A stretch of DNA of 64,000 nt, from the NCBI RefSeq assembly GCF_008271295.1, contig NZ_VTOY01000001.1, positions 434,001 to 498,000 of the forward strand, written 5' to 3'. The position numbers were made by a program, and so were the translations under genes. The notes beneath the pieces are model-generated. The model was not told where the DNA came from and ran no database searches. It saw nothing but the letters and a program-made list of their open reading frames with translations. This DNA is from Pseudoselenomonas ruminis (GTDB lineage Bacteria; Bacillota; Negativicutes; Selenomonadales; Selenomonadaceae). This document shows, piece by piece, positions 18,699-25,891 of the stretch; positions within the stretch are counted from its first letter, which is position 1, and each line of letters begins with the position of its first letter.

Positions 18699-19838
18699 TC
18701 AGCCGGCAGTACGGCAGATTGCCTCGATTTTCGCGGCAATCTTCTCTAGCGGAACCTGTTCTTCGACTGCGCCCAAATCATAGGCGGCCTTTGGCATTCC
18801 ATAAACCACTGAGGAGGCCTTGTCCTGGCCGATTGTACGGGCACCGCATCGGAGCATATCCAGCATCCCTTCGGCACCGTCACACCCCATGCCGGTCAGG
18901 ATAACCCCCAGTGCGATATCACCAGCGGCCTGCGCTACCGAATGGAATAACACATCAGCCGATGGGCAGACGCCATGAACGGGACGTCCGGCCCGGCATT
19001 CAATCTTAAAACGCCCTTCGGCCCGGTGAATCGTCATGTGCTTATGTCCAGGTGCAATATAAACCGTATTGGGCTTTACGATATCACCATCTTCAGCTTC
19101 CTTGACGGTCAGCGCACATTCGCGGTCAAGTCGCTCGGCCAGCCTGGTCGAAAAAACCGGCGGAATGTGCTGCGCAATCATAATCGCTGGCAAAGGTGGC
19201 TTTAACAGCGGCAAGATATCCGACAATGCCTTGGTTCCGCCCGTGGAGGAACCAATGGCAATAATCTGGATGCTCGTGCCCTCCCGCGAGGATACAGGCT
19301 TGATAACCGGTGCCTGTACGCGGAAAGGCCGTGGCGAAACCGGCGCCTCAATCGGAGCCTCAACGGGCGCTGGCTTTTCCTTGCGGGTTTCATTCCAGAC
19401 ATCCCGCGTAACCATCGTACTTTGACCGATGGTCTTATTCCCCTGTTTACTTTCGTTATATCCGTCTTTCACGGCTTTTACCAAATCCGTATAGAAGGAT
19501 ATCTTATCGGTTCCTGGCTTTGGCTTAACGAGATATTCGAATACCCCCATTGCCTGTGCACGGCTGCGGGTGCGTTCTAACATTCCATAAGCGATGATTG
19601 GTGCCTTGGTTGTACGCGACAGCACATCCAGAAAATGCTGGCTTTCGATTTCCTGGATTCCCATGAAGAAATTTAAAACGATAACATTGGGATTAAATAT
19701 GCGGATTTTTAGTACGGCCTCATCGGCATCTGTAGCGCTTTCCAGCTGCACATCATCGATACGCGATCTCAATCCACCAAATAGCGTGTCCCGATAAAAA
19801 GATGATGATTCAATCACCAGAACACGTATCGTATCCAT
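18699..19838 (-). CDS. cheB: CheB-type protein-glutamate methylesterase with degenerate receiver
   Basis: 379 residues. The C-terminal methylesterase domain (about 190-375) has the catalytic Ser198 in GSSTGG, His224 in QHIPPVF, and the Asp in TGMGCDGAEG. The N-terminal receiver-like domain (1-120) lacks the phosphorylation site: the acidic pair is replaced by Glu-Ser (VLVIESSSFYR) and the acceptor Asp by Asn56 (NVIVLNFFMG), while the conserved Lys105 remains. It is therefore unlikely to be activated by CheA phosphorylation in the usual way. A Pro/Ala-rich linker (about 150-180) joins the domains. No other chemotaxis gene is nearby; the next gene is a hybrid histidine kinase. Confidence 0.9.
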   Translation of the reverse strand: MDTIRVLVIESSSFYRDTLFGGLRSRIDDVQLESATDADEAVLKIRIFNPNVIVLNFFMGIQEIESQHFLDVLSRTTKAPIIAYGMLERTRSRAQAMGVFEYLVKPKPGTDKISFYTDLVKAVKDGYNESKQGNKTIGQSTMVTRDVWNETRKEKPAPVEAPIEAPVSPRPFRVQAPVIKPVSSREGTSIQIIAIGSSTGGTKALSDILPLLKPPLPAIMIAQHIPPVFSTRLAERLDRECALTVKEAEDGDIVKPNTVYIAPGHKHMTIHRAEGRFKIECRAGRPVHGVCPSADVLFHSVAQAAGDIALGVILTGMGCDGAEGMLDMLRCGARTIGQDKASSVVYGMPKAAYDLGAVEEQVPLEKIAAKIEAICRTAG

Positions 19839-19880
19839 GTCTTTACTCCTTCTGCCCTTATACCCTCATGCTTTATCGTA

Positions 19881-20525
19881 TTACTCGGCGGCTATCCCCT
19901 GATACCAGCTCCGGACTTTCTCGGTGGCCACTGTCGTTACCCCGGAATGGCCGCTAAGCAGTGCCGTTGTATCCGGCAGCGAGAATATTTTGCCAACGAT
20001 GCTTTTCATCAGCGTTTCCTCATCACCGCCGGGCATATCCGTGCGGCCATAGCTTCCCGCAAAGATCGAATCGCCCACGAAAGCGGTGTGGTCGCGCAGG
20101 TTGTAATACATACAGCCATCCGTCGTATGTCCGGGAACCGGAATCATGTGAAGGCGGAAGTCCGGATTTGCCTGCAATACGATATCGGTATTGTCTTCAA
20201 GATACGTAACATCATGAAGCGTTATCGGTTCCTCAGTCTGAGCGGATAAATTCCACACGGGATTTTCGGCATAGCTTCGGCCATTTTTTTGCATAAGCAC
20301 CGGAATCTTTAACGTGCGCTGCAAGTCATTTACTGCACCAATGTGGTCAAAATGACCATGCGTCAAAAGAATCTTTTCCAGCACAAAGCCGCGTTGTTCT
20401 ATGATCGCGAGCAGCTTATCCGCCTCCGCACCGGGGTCGATAAGAAAACCATGTTTTGTATCTTCATCAATATAGAAATACGCGTTAGTAGGAATATAAC
20501 GCGCAACGGGAACTTGTAATATCAT
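19881..20525 (-). CDS. MBL-fold hydrolase, glyoxalase II-like
   Basis: 214 residues with the metal motif THGHFDHIGA (about 55-64) and a second ligand in VPGHTTDGCMYY. The family (YcbL/YqgX type) hydrolyses thioesters or related small substrates; the real substrate is unknown. The ATG has AAGGAGAAAT upstream. It lies 42 bases before the CheB-like gene on the same strand and could be the first gene of that signalling transcript. Confidence 0.88.
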   Translation of the reverse strand: MILQVPVARYIPTNAYFYIDEDTKHGFLIDPGAEADKLLAIIEQRGFVLEKILLTHGHFDHIGAVNDLQRTLKIPVLMQKNGRSYAENPVWNLSAQTEEPITLHDVTYLEDNTDIVLQANPDFRLHMIPVPGHTTDGCMYYNLRDHTAFVGDSIFAGSYGRTDMPGGDEETLMKSIVGKIFSLPDTTALLSGHSGVTTVATEKVRSWYQGIAAE

Positions 20526-20636
20526 ATTTCTCCTTTTGCCTGCAGCTGACAGGCTAATCCATTATCATTAACTTGATAAAACTATTCGTGAACCGCCAAG
20601 CAAAATCCTGCCTGCGGCGTAAAATACCACGCATAC

Positions 20637-20683
20637 AAAAAGACTTTCGCAAAGGCTGCGCTTCATTGCGAAAGTCTTTTTTT
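20637..20683. terminator. Strong hairpin terminator
   Basis: A 12-bp stem AGACTTTCGCAA / TTGCGAAAGTCT with A and T runs on both sides. On the minus strand it follows the stop of the AAA-type gene at 20695 directly. Confidence 0.82.
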
Positions 20684-20694
20684 CTCCACGCTTG

Positions 20695-21207
20695 TTATCG
20701 TACCTTCAAATCCAAGCCAACTTTATCGGTCTCCCACGGCGAGATAACCGTATAAGGAATCTGCCATTTTTCCAGCATTGCTACGACCTGCGCATCTTTT
20801 TCCTTAGCCTGTTCCAGATTGGTTTCCTTGCGGTCATCAATAGTCAGGAAATCATCATTGCGCCGAAGCAAATAATTATAATTTTCATAGCGGTTGAATT
20901 CCTGCATGACCAGCGTATCGAAGGCATCGCTGGGCTCGCGGTTGTAGATGATATTGAGTGGCAGCGGCGAATCACAAACGGCAAATTCCACGCCGTATTT
21001 CTCGAGGGTCCGCGTACGATGCGCCTGCTCGGCAAACAGGTACAATTGGTCTTCCACGATATCCGTAGCATTCTGATACCACAGCCACTTGGCATATTCG
21101 CCGACGAGTTCCGTCTTGTAGCCCTTGCGTTTCAGCTTGGAAAATACGTCAGCAGCAATCGTGCTTTTGCCAATGCCTGCACCGCCATAAAAATTAATTA
21201 CCTTCAA
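20695..21207 (-). CDS. P-loop nucleotide kinase-like ATPase
   Basis: 170 residues beginning KVINFYGGAGIGKSTIA, with a Walker A at residues 8-15. The compact, lid-containing layout resembles the NadR-like AAA_28 kinases and phage nucleoside-kinase-like proteins: VCDSPLPLNIIYNREP in the middle, DDFLTIDDRKETNLEQA later. The substrate is not evident. The start is a TTG with GGAG upstream. Genes of this kind are often phage-derived, but no phage neighbour is seen here. Confidence 0.75.
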   Translation of the reverse strand: MKVINFYGGAGIGKSTIAADVFSKLKRKGYKTELVGEYAKWLWYQNATDIVEDQLYLFAEQAHRTRTLEKYGVEFAVCDSPLPLNIIYNREPSDAFDTLVMQEFNRYENYNYLLRRNDDFLTIDDRKETNLEQAKEKDAQVVAMLEKWQIPYTVISPWETDKVGLDLKVR

Positions 21208-21260
21208 ATCGTCATCTCCAAAATTTTGATAGTTACTTCCCTATTTTACCACAAATCCCC

Positions 21261-22424
21261 TCATCTGTCCGTTCTCTGCTGCAACCGCGGGACCAGCATG
21301 GCGACAAAGATATCCACACCTAACAACACCGCCAGGACCATGAATGCCCCCGAAAAGCCGAAATAGTCATGCAAGAGACCAAACGAGGCCGATATAATCG
21401 TTGCGCCGACGCCCGTAGCGACAGTAATGGCCGCCGTAACCGTTGCCGTTTTGCCACCGGCAAAGTCAGCCACATAGGTGAGCACATTGGGGTAAACTCC
21501 GCCGCAAAAGAATCCCAGGACAAAGACGACGAGAAAAGCCAGCGTCTCCTGCGAGGTCAGGCTTAGCATGGCCAGTAGAAGTGCCGCACCAAACGGCGCT
21601 GCCACAATGAGGCGGCTGCGATATTTGGCTAAAAAGCCACAGAGGAACCGCGACGGAATCATGGCGAGCCAGAACAGGGAAAGCGCCAGATAGCCGCGGG
21701 TCGAGTTCATCGTATCCAGCATGAAATTATTCAGAAAAAAGCATACGCCATTTTCTACGCCAACGTAGATGAACATGATAAAGCAGAGCAGTGCCACGCC
21801 CTTGACGTAAATGCCACTTTGCGCGGCCCTCTTTTCCTCTTCTCTTGCCGGTTCTCTTGGCTCAAAGCCAGTTCGCGCGAGCAGCACCGTCAGAGCCAAA
21901 AAGATTATGCCACTGATGAGGAAAAATCCCTGCCAGCCCCAGCGCGTGGACAGCGACCAGCCGACGAGCAATGGCGCGATAACCGCTCCAAGCGCAAACA
22001 TCGCCGTGATGAATCCCATGCGGCGGTTTCGCGTAAGCGGATACGCATCCTGCATGCTGGCAATGGCAACGTATTGGACAATGCTGCAAGAAAAGCCGAG
22101 CACGAAAATACCAACGGCAAAAACCAGCGAATCTGTCGCCAGCAGAATAATCGCCGCTGACAACACGCGGACAGCTGTAAATACCACCAGCATGATTTTC
22201 TTGCCAATGCGGTCAGCTAATGCCCCTAATAGCAGCGGAGCTATCATCGTCGCAAAGAGTTGGACAGAGGCTAAGATTCCCTGCTGGCCAATTGACAAGT
22301 CAAATTCCTGTCCGACATAAAGAAGAGCTGCCTGATAGCCGCCAGTTTCGAATCCGTTCATAAAAATCGAAAGCAAAAGGAGCGCCGATAAATCATTTCG
22401 CTTCCAAAAGGATAAAGACTCCAT
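21261..22424 (-). CDS. Major facilitator superfamily transporter
   Basis: 387 residues with about twelve membrane helices and the MFS loop 2-3 signature GALADRIGKKIML. The ATG giving MESLSFWKRN has AGGAGG eight bases upstream; an earlier in-frame GTG overlaps that site. The substrate is unknown: the sequence resembles drug or small-metabolite exporters without a defining motif. One copy of the 12-bp palindrome (22292-22303) lies in the codons for Phe-Asp-Leu-Ser near the N-terminus. Confidence 0.87.
   Translation of the reverse strand: MESLSFWKRNDLSALLLLSIFMNGFETGGYQAALLYVGQEFDLSIGQQGILASVQLFATMIAPLLLGALADRIGKKIMLVVFTAVRVLSAAIILLATDSLVFAVGIFVLGFSCSIVQYVAIASMQDAYPLTRNRRMGFITAMFALGAVIAPLLVGWSLSTRWGWQGFFLISGIIFLALTVLLARTGFEPREPAREEEKRAAQSGIYVKGVALLCFIMFIYVGVENGVCFFLNNFMLDTMNSTRGYLALSLFWLAMIPSRFLCGFLAKYRSRLIVAAPFGAALLLAMLSLTSQETLAFLVVFVLGFFCGGVYPNVLTYVADFAGGKTATVTAAITVATGVGATIISASFGLLHDYFGFSGAFMVLAVLLGVDIFVAMLVPRLQQRTDR
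22292..22303. repeat. TTGACNNGTCAA palindrome (centre AA) inside the MFS gene
   Basis: Exact copy. In the gene it reads Phe-Asp-Leu-Ser. It shares a 15-base identity with the copy at 24262, allowing for strand. Confidence 0.7.
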
Positions 22425-22507
22425 TTCTCTCACCTCCTAATTCGTATTCCCAAAATAATTCTCTACTATTAATTGGACAAAGGAGGTTATTTTCCCTGTT
22501 GACAGAC

Positions 22508-22533
22508 AAAAAAAGACCGCCCTCAGGCGGCCC
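22508..22533 (-). terminator. Terminator of the small secreted protein gene
   Basis: A 7-bp GC-rich stem GGCCGCC / GGCGGTC with a TGAG loop and seven T residues on the minus strand, 12 bases past the stop codon at 22545. Confidence 0.85.
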
Positions 22534-22544
22534 TTCTTATTTCT

Positions 22545-22787
22545 TTATTTTACAGCAACGATTGAACCATCTTCGGCCAGCGTAACCTCGCCATGCTGCA
22601 AATGACTGTCAACATAGGCTACGGCAAAAGTATGCCCGACCTGTTCCGCTTCACAGACAACAGCATCCGGATGGGCAGCAATAACTGCTTCTTCGGCAAT
22701 CGTTGCATCAATTGCCGGTGTTCCCTGCAGCGTGAGCAAAGCGCCCCACACGGCAAGGCTCAGAGTGATTCCCAAAAGTTTTTTCAT
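22545..22787 (-). CDS. Small exported protein, 80 residues
   Basis: A signal peptide (MKKLLGITLSLAVWGALL) is followed by a mature part of about 55 residues, mixed alpha/beta and ending in a GSIVAVK strand. The pattern loosely recalls a PepSY-like domain, but I would not assign it. AAGGACTG lies upstream of the ATG. It has its own terminator, and an 18-bp dyad overlaps its likely promoter, so it may be regulated individually. Confidence 0.68.
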   Translation of the reverse strand: MKKLLGITLSLAVWGALLTLQGTPAIDATIAEEAVIAAHPDAVVCEAEQVGHTFAVAYVDSHLQHGEVTLAEDGSIVAVK

Positions 22788-22820
22788 ATGAATCAGTCCT
22801 TTCTCATAACCTACGAGTAG

Positions 22821-22844
22821 TATACAACATTACAGTAGTAATGT
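22821..22844 (-). promoter_or_regulatory. Dyad operator overlapping a -10 element
   Basis: An inverted repeat ACATTAC-NNNN-GTAATGT (22827-22844) lies immediately upstream of a TATACT (minus strand, 22826-22821), with no good -35 element. A dyad in the promoter spacer suggests a repressor or an activator that remodels the promoter; the regulator is unknown. Confidence 0.4.
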
Positions 22845-22891
22845 GGATAGATTCGCGAGAAGTATTCTGTATTCATACTACAATTGTGTAA

Positions 22892-23527
22892 TTAAGCTTC
22901 GGTATCTTCCTGGCTGTTTTCCTTTAACAGTTCCTGTATCTTGACCTTGATGACATCAAACGCGATGTTGTTCAGGCCGCTGTTGATGACGATATCGGCC
23001 ACGTTCTTCGTCGGCGCAACGTAGAGATAGTGCATTGGCTTAACGGTTTCCAAATACTGCTCAATGATGTTTTCCAGGTCACGGCCGCGCTCATTGATAT
23101 CGCGGAGCACGCGGCGAAGGATGCGTTCATCGGCATCGGCCTCGACGAAAATCTTGATGTCAAACAGGTCGCGCAAGCGCTCATCCTGAAGAATTAAAAT
23201 ACCCTCGACAATGATAACACGGCTGGGCTTGATGATCGTTGTAGCCGACGAACGCGTGTGATGCGCAAAGTCGTAGACCGGACATTCGACGCTTTTCCCC
23301 TCTTTGAGCTGCTGCAGCTGTTCAATCAGCAGGTCCGTCTCGAGGGATTTGGGATGGTCGTAGTTGATGTGCTGACGTTCCTGGAACGACAGGTCGTCAT
23401 GCGGACGGTAATAATTGTCGTGATAAATTACCGTTACATCATCACCAAAATATTTTTTGAGCCGGTTCGTAAAGGTCGATTTTCCCGAACCAGTACCACC
23501 AGCAATACCAATAATGGTAGTTTTCAT
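22892..23527 (-). CDS. udk: Uridine kinase
   Basis: Phosphorylates uridine and cytidine in pyrimidine salvage. The 211-residue protein has the P-loop GGTGSGKST (residues 10-18), the HDNYYRPHDDLSFQER substrate loop and VIIVEGILILQDERLRDLFD. Length and motifs are normal. The ATG is preceded by AAGGAG at a somewhat long spacing of 11 bases. It stands alone, well separated from the de novo pyr operon at the start of the window. Confidence 0.96.
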   Translation of the reverse strand: MKTTIIGIAGGTGSGKSTFTNRLKKYFGDDVTVIYHDNYYRPHDDLSFQERQHINYDHPKSLETDLLIEQLQQLKEGKSVECPVYDFAHHTRSSATTIIKPSRVIIVEGILILQDERLRDLFDIKIFVEADADERILRRVLRDINERGRDLENIIEQYLETVKPMHYLYVAPTKNVADIVINSGLNNIAFDVIKVKIQELLKENSQEDTEA

Positions 23528-23692
23528 AGTAATGGAGCATCTCCTTGCAGAAATTTGTCCTTACTATAGTATCATAAAAGCTTGCGTTTGTCTGCTCTAT
23601 CTGGGCAAAACATTGAAAATCCGGAAAAAGGATTCCTTCCTTCCATAACGAATAAATAAAACATCATAGTCTGACAGAAAGGAAGTGCACTC

Positions 23693-24004
23693 ATGCCTAA
23701 GGTTACCCGCGATGATATCCCCAACTGGTTTCAACGCAAAACCGGCTTCGACGTCGATGTCGAGGAATTAAAAAAGGCCGCCACCCTCGACCGCATTGCC
23801 TGTGCCGACGAGCCCATGAAGCTCATGCGGGAATTATGGGGCATTACCCCACGCGACTGTGAGCGCCTCTTAGGAGCTCCCAGCCGCACCGTCGAGCAAT
23901 GGTTCCACACCAAATCGACCCGGCCGGCCTCCTGGGTCGTTCGGCTCATTGTCGAAAAATGCTCCATTCTCCACGAGGAACGGCTGCGAAAAAATTCACC
24001 GTAA
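23693..24004 (+). CDS. Small helix-turn-helix-like protein, 103 residues
   Basis: The C-terminal half reads as a helix-turn-helix of the type found in short XRE-like proteins: LWGITPRDCERLLGAPSRTVEQW, followed by RPASWVVRLI. The N-terminal half (KVTRDDIPNWFQRKTGF) is unassigned. AAAGGAAG lies before the ATG. It is followed 115 bases later by the unusual His-rich protein gene on the same strand. A DNA-binding role is inferred, not shown. Confidence 0.65.
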   Translation: MPKVTRDDIPNWFQRKTGFDVDVEELKKAATLDRIACADEPMKLMRELWGITPRDCERLLGAPSRTVEQWFHTKSTRPASWVVRLIVEKCSILHEERLRKNSP

Positions 24005-24119
24005 GCGAGGTTTAATGCCGCCAAAAGCTTAAGCCCAAGTCATTCTAAGCCGATATACAGATTAGGAAGTATTCTTTGCCGAAATGGATTTCATAGGCTA
24101 ATCAAAGGAGGATAACGCC

Positions 24120-25190
24120 ATGGCAAACAGCATTAATCCTATGAATCAAAATGTCCCCCTAAAAAATGCGGAACCCGTGGGGAAAAAGCGCTTGGGCAGT
24201 GCAGTTAAAGCTGACCACGCCAGCAAAACGCCCAGCCCCATGAACACCACCGAGAAAGATTTTGACTTGTCAATTTCGGGAAGCGGCATCAATCTGTCCA
24301 CGAAAGCCAATGCTAAAAAACAGGTCCAATCCGCAGAACCATGGAACACGACGCCCGATGAACAAAAACTTTCGGACAAGGCGAAAAAGTTTCTGGCCAA
24401 TCTTCGCGAGCAGTACGGCGACTACGATTTTCTCATCGCCAACGATGTAGAAAATCCCCTCGACATTGCCGGGCCGAGCCACAAGAAATACTTTGTCATG
24501 CTTTCGACCGAAGAAATCGAGCGGATGGCAAGTGATGAATCGTATGCCAACGAAGTCATGGCCAAAGTCGAAGAATCGACCAATACGCTCAATCAAATCG
24601 AAGAAAACGGTCTGCTCGGCGAAGGCGTACGCTTCAAACGGCTGGCGATTTCCTTTGACGATGACGGCAACACCAAACTGTTTGCTGAACTCGAGCGAAT
24701 GACCGAAGAACAGCAGCAGCGGATGGAAGAAGCGATGAAAAAACGCGCCGAAGCCAAGCGCGAACTGGCTAAGTCCCCGCCTAAGCGGCCGGTTGTCCCC
24801 ACCTATCAGGAACTAACGCTGGCCATCAAAGCCAGCATCCAGCAGTATTCCTTCTCGACCGAAAAGGTCATGAATCTTTTGTATGCCGGACTCGATAATG
24901 GCAATAACCACAACATCAGTGGTCATGCCGTTACGGCCCAATCGGCTGCCTCCATTAATATCGAAATCGAAGCCAAACTGACTACGACAACACAGCAGGA
25001 GGCTCCGCGAGCTGGCCGACGCCCGCCCCATGCACATCATGGACATCATGGTCATGCCGTACAACATGACCATGTCGGTGAGGCGCAGCCGCCGCAAAAG
25101 CCAAATCCAGCTAACACCGTGCGGATTGAAGCATCCTCGGCAGACGAATTACTGGAAAAAGCAAAAAACATAAACTGGGATAACAAATAA
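24120..25190 (+). CDS. Hypothetical 356-residue protein with His-rich tail segment
   Basis: Cytoplasmic by sequence, with no signal peptide. Residues 1-90 are polar and low in structure. Residues about 85-210 form a compact domain (FLANLREQYGDYDFLIANDV, then YFVMLSTEEIERMA) that resembles Firmicutes proteins grouped as DUF6033. A charged coiled-coil segment follows (about 190-225). Residues about 298-320 are His-rich (HAHHGHHGHAVQHDH), a possible metal-binding stretch. AAAGGAGG precedes the ATG. No function can be assigned. Confidence 0.68.
   Translation: MANSINPMNQNVPLKNAEPVGKKRLGSAVKADHASKTPSPMNTTEKDFDLSISGSGINLSTKANAKKQVQSAEPWNTTPDEQKLSDKAKKFLANLREQYGDYDFLIANDVENPLDIAGPSHKKYFVMLSTEEIERMASDESYANEVMAKVEESTNTLNQIEENGLLGEGVRFKRLAISFDDDGNTKLFAELERMTEEQQQRMEEAMKKRAEAKRELAKSPPKRPVVPTYQELTLAIKASIQQYSFSTEKVMNLLYAGLDNGNNHNISGHAVTAQSAASINIEIEAKLTTTTQQEAPRAGRRPPHAHHGHHGHAVQHDHVGEAQPPQKPNPANTVRIEASSADELLEKAKNINWDNK
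24262..24273. repeat. TTGACNNGTCAA palindrome (centre TT) in the His-rich protein gene
   Basis: Exact copy reading Phe-Asp-Leu-Ser in the polar N-terminal region of the gene. Confidence 0.7.
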
Positions 25191-25236
25191 AAGATACCCT
25201 TGCGCTATCACGATCGATAACGCAAGGGTATCTTTC
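25188..25236. terminator. Bidirectional terminator between converging genes
   Basis: A 15-bp stem AAAGATACCCTTGCG with its complement encloses a partly self-complementary loop. It serves the His-rich protein gene on the plus strand and the csrA-linked gene on the minus strand. The T tails are short. Confidence 0.78.
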
Positions 25237-25248
25237 TGCCAGGGAGAT

Positions 25249-25659
25249 TTATTTCCCCAAGGATTTTGCCAATTCAATCTCCAGCTGCGAATGCGGGCGG
25301 CTGCAAAGACGGCGCACATCGCTGATAAACTTTGCAAAGGCCTTTGAAAGCTCGGCTTCATCGAACTCAATCTCACCGTTTACGTTCTCGGTGAAATGGC
25401 TCGTGAAATCCTGCCAGCCCTCGCCAGCAATCTTGCCAGCCTCTGCAGCCTTCTCGGCAAAGAGCTCGGCCCGGATGGCCTTTCCTTCTGCGGCCAGCTT
25501 TTCATTAAAACGGATAAACTCCGCAAAATGATGGAGGCGCGACTCGGCCTCGTCGGAAATATATCCTTCCTCCGTCGGGTCATACGCCGGAGATTTCTTG
25601 GGATGAAGCGTCAAATAAAGATGCATGAACGCATAGCCTGATTTCGTATCAAATTTCAT
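25249..25659 (-). CDS. Hypothetical protein translationally coupled to csrA
   Basis: 136 residues from the ATG giving MKFDTKSGYAFMHLYL, with GGAG nine bases upstream inside the csrA 3' end. Soluble, helical and rich in Ala, Glu and Lys; no known domain recognised. It overlaps csrA by 11 bases, a tight coupling suggesting co-regulated expression and perhaps a functional link to the CsrA post-transcriptional regulator. It shows no resemblance to FliW, the usual CsrA antagonist. Confidence 0.65.
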   Translation of the reverse strand: MKFDTKSGYAFMHLYLTLHPKKSPAYDPTEEGYISDEAESRLHHFAEFIRFNEKLAAEGKAIRAELFAEKAAEAGKIAGEGWQDFTSHFTENVNGEIEFDEAELSKAFAKFISDVRRLCSRPHSQLEIELAKSLGK

Positions 25660-25837
25660 GAGAATCCACTCCATTATTCGTATTTCCAGCTTGCAAACCA
25701 TCAAGCCGTCGCACCTTCACATCATCTGGTGCTGTTACTCCGAGCTTTATTTTGCCAGCTGCAACTTTAACAATTGTCACGACGACGTTTTCGCCAATCA
25801 TGATTTCCTGTTGTTCTTTCCTGGATAATACCAGCAA
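25649..25837 (-). CDS. csrA: Carbon storage regulator CsrA
   Basis: An RNA-binding dimer that represses translation by covering GGA-containing ribosome sites. 62 residues. The N-terminal MLVLSRK and the strand NVVVTIVKVAAGKIKLGVTAP are diagnostic, with RNA-contacting Leu4, Arg6 and Arg44 present. The usual HREE after the last strand is replaced by RRLDG, and the C-terminal tail (GLQAGNTNNGVDSHEI) is divergent. The start is a TTG with AGGGGG eight bases upstream. No flagellar genes or fliW are seen nearby, which is unusual for a Firmicutes csrA. Confidence 0.93.
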   Translation of the reverse strand: MLVLSRKEQQEIMIGENVVVTIVKVAAGKIKLGVTAPDDVKVRRLDGLQAGNTNNGVDSHEI

Positions 25838-25891
25838 AATACAGTCCCCCTCTATTTATAGCACCATATTATCTTATCATAAAAAGGGGCG

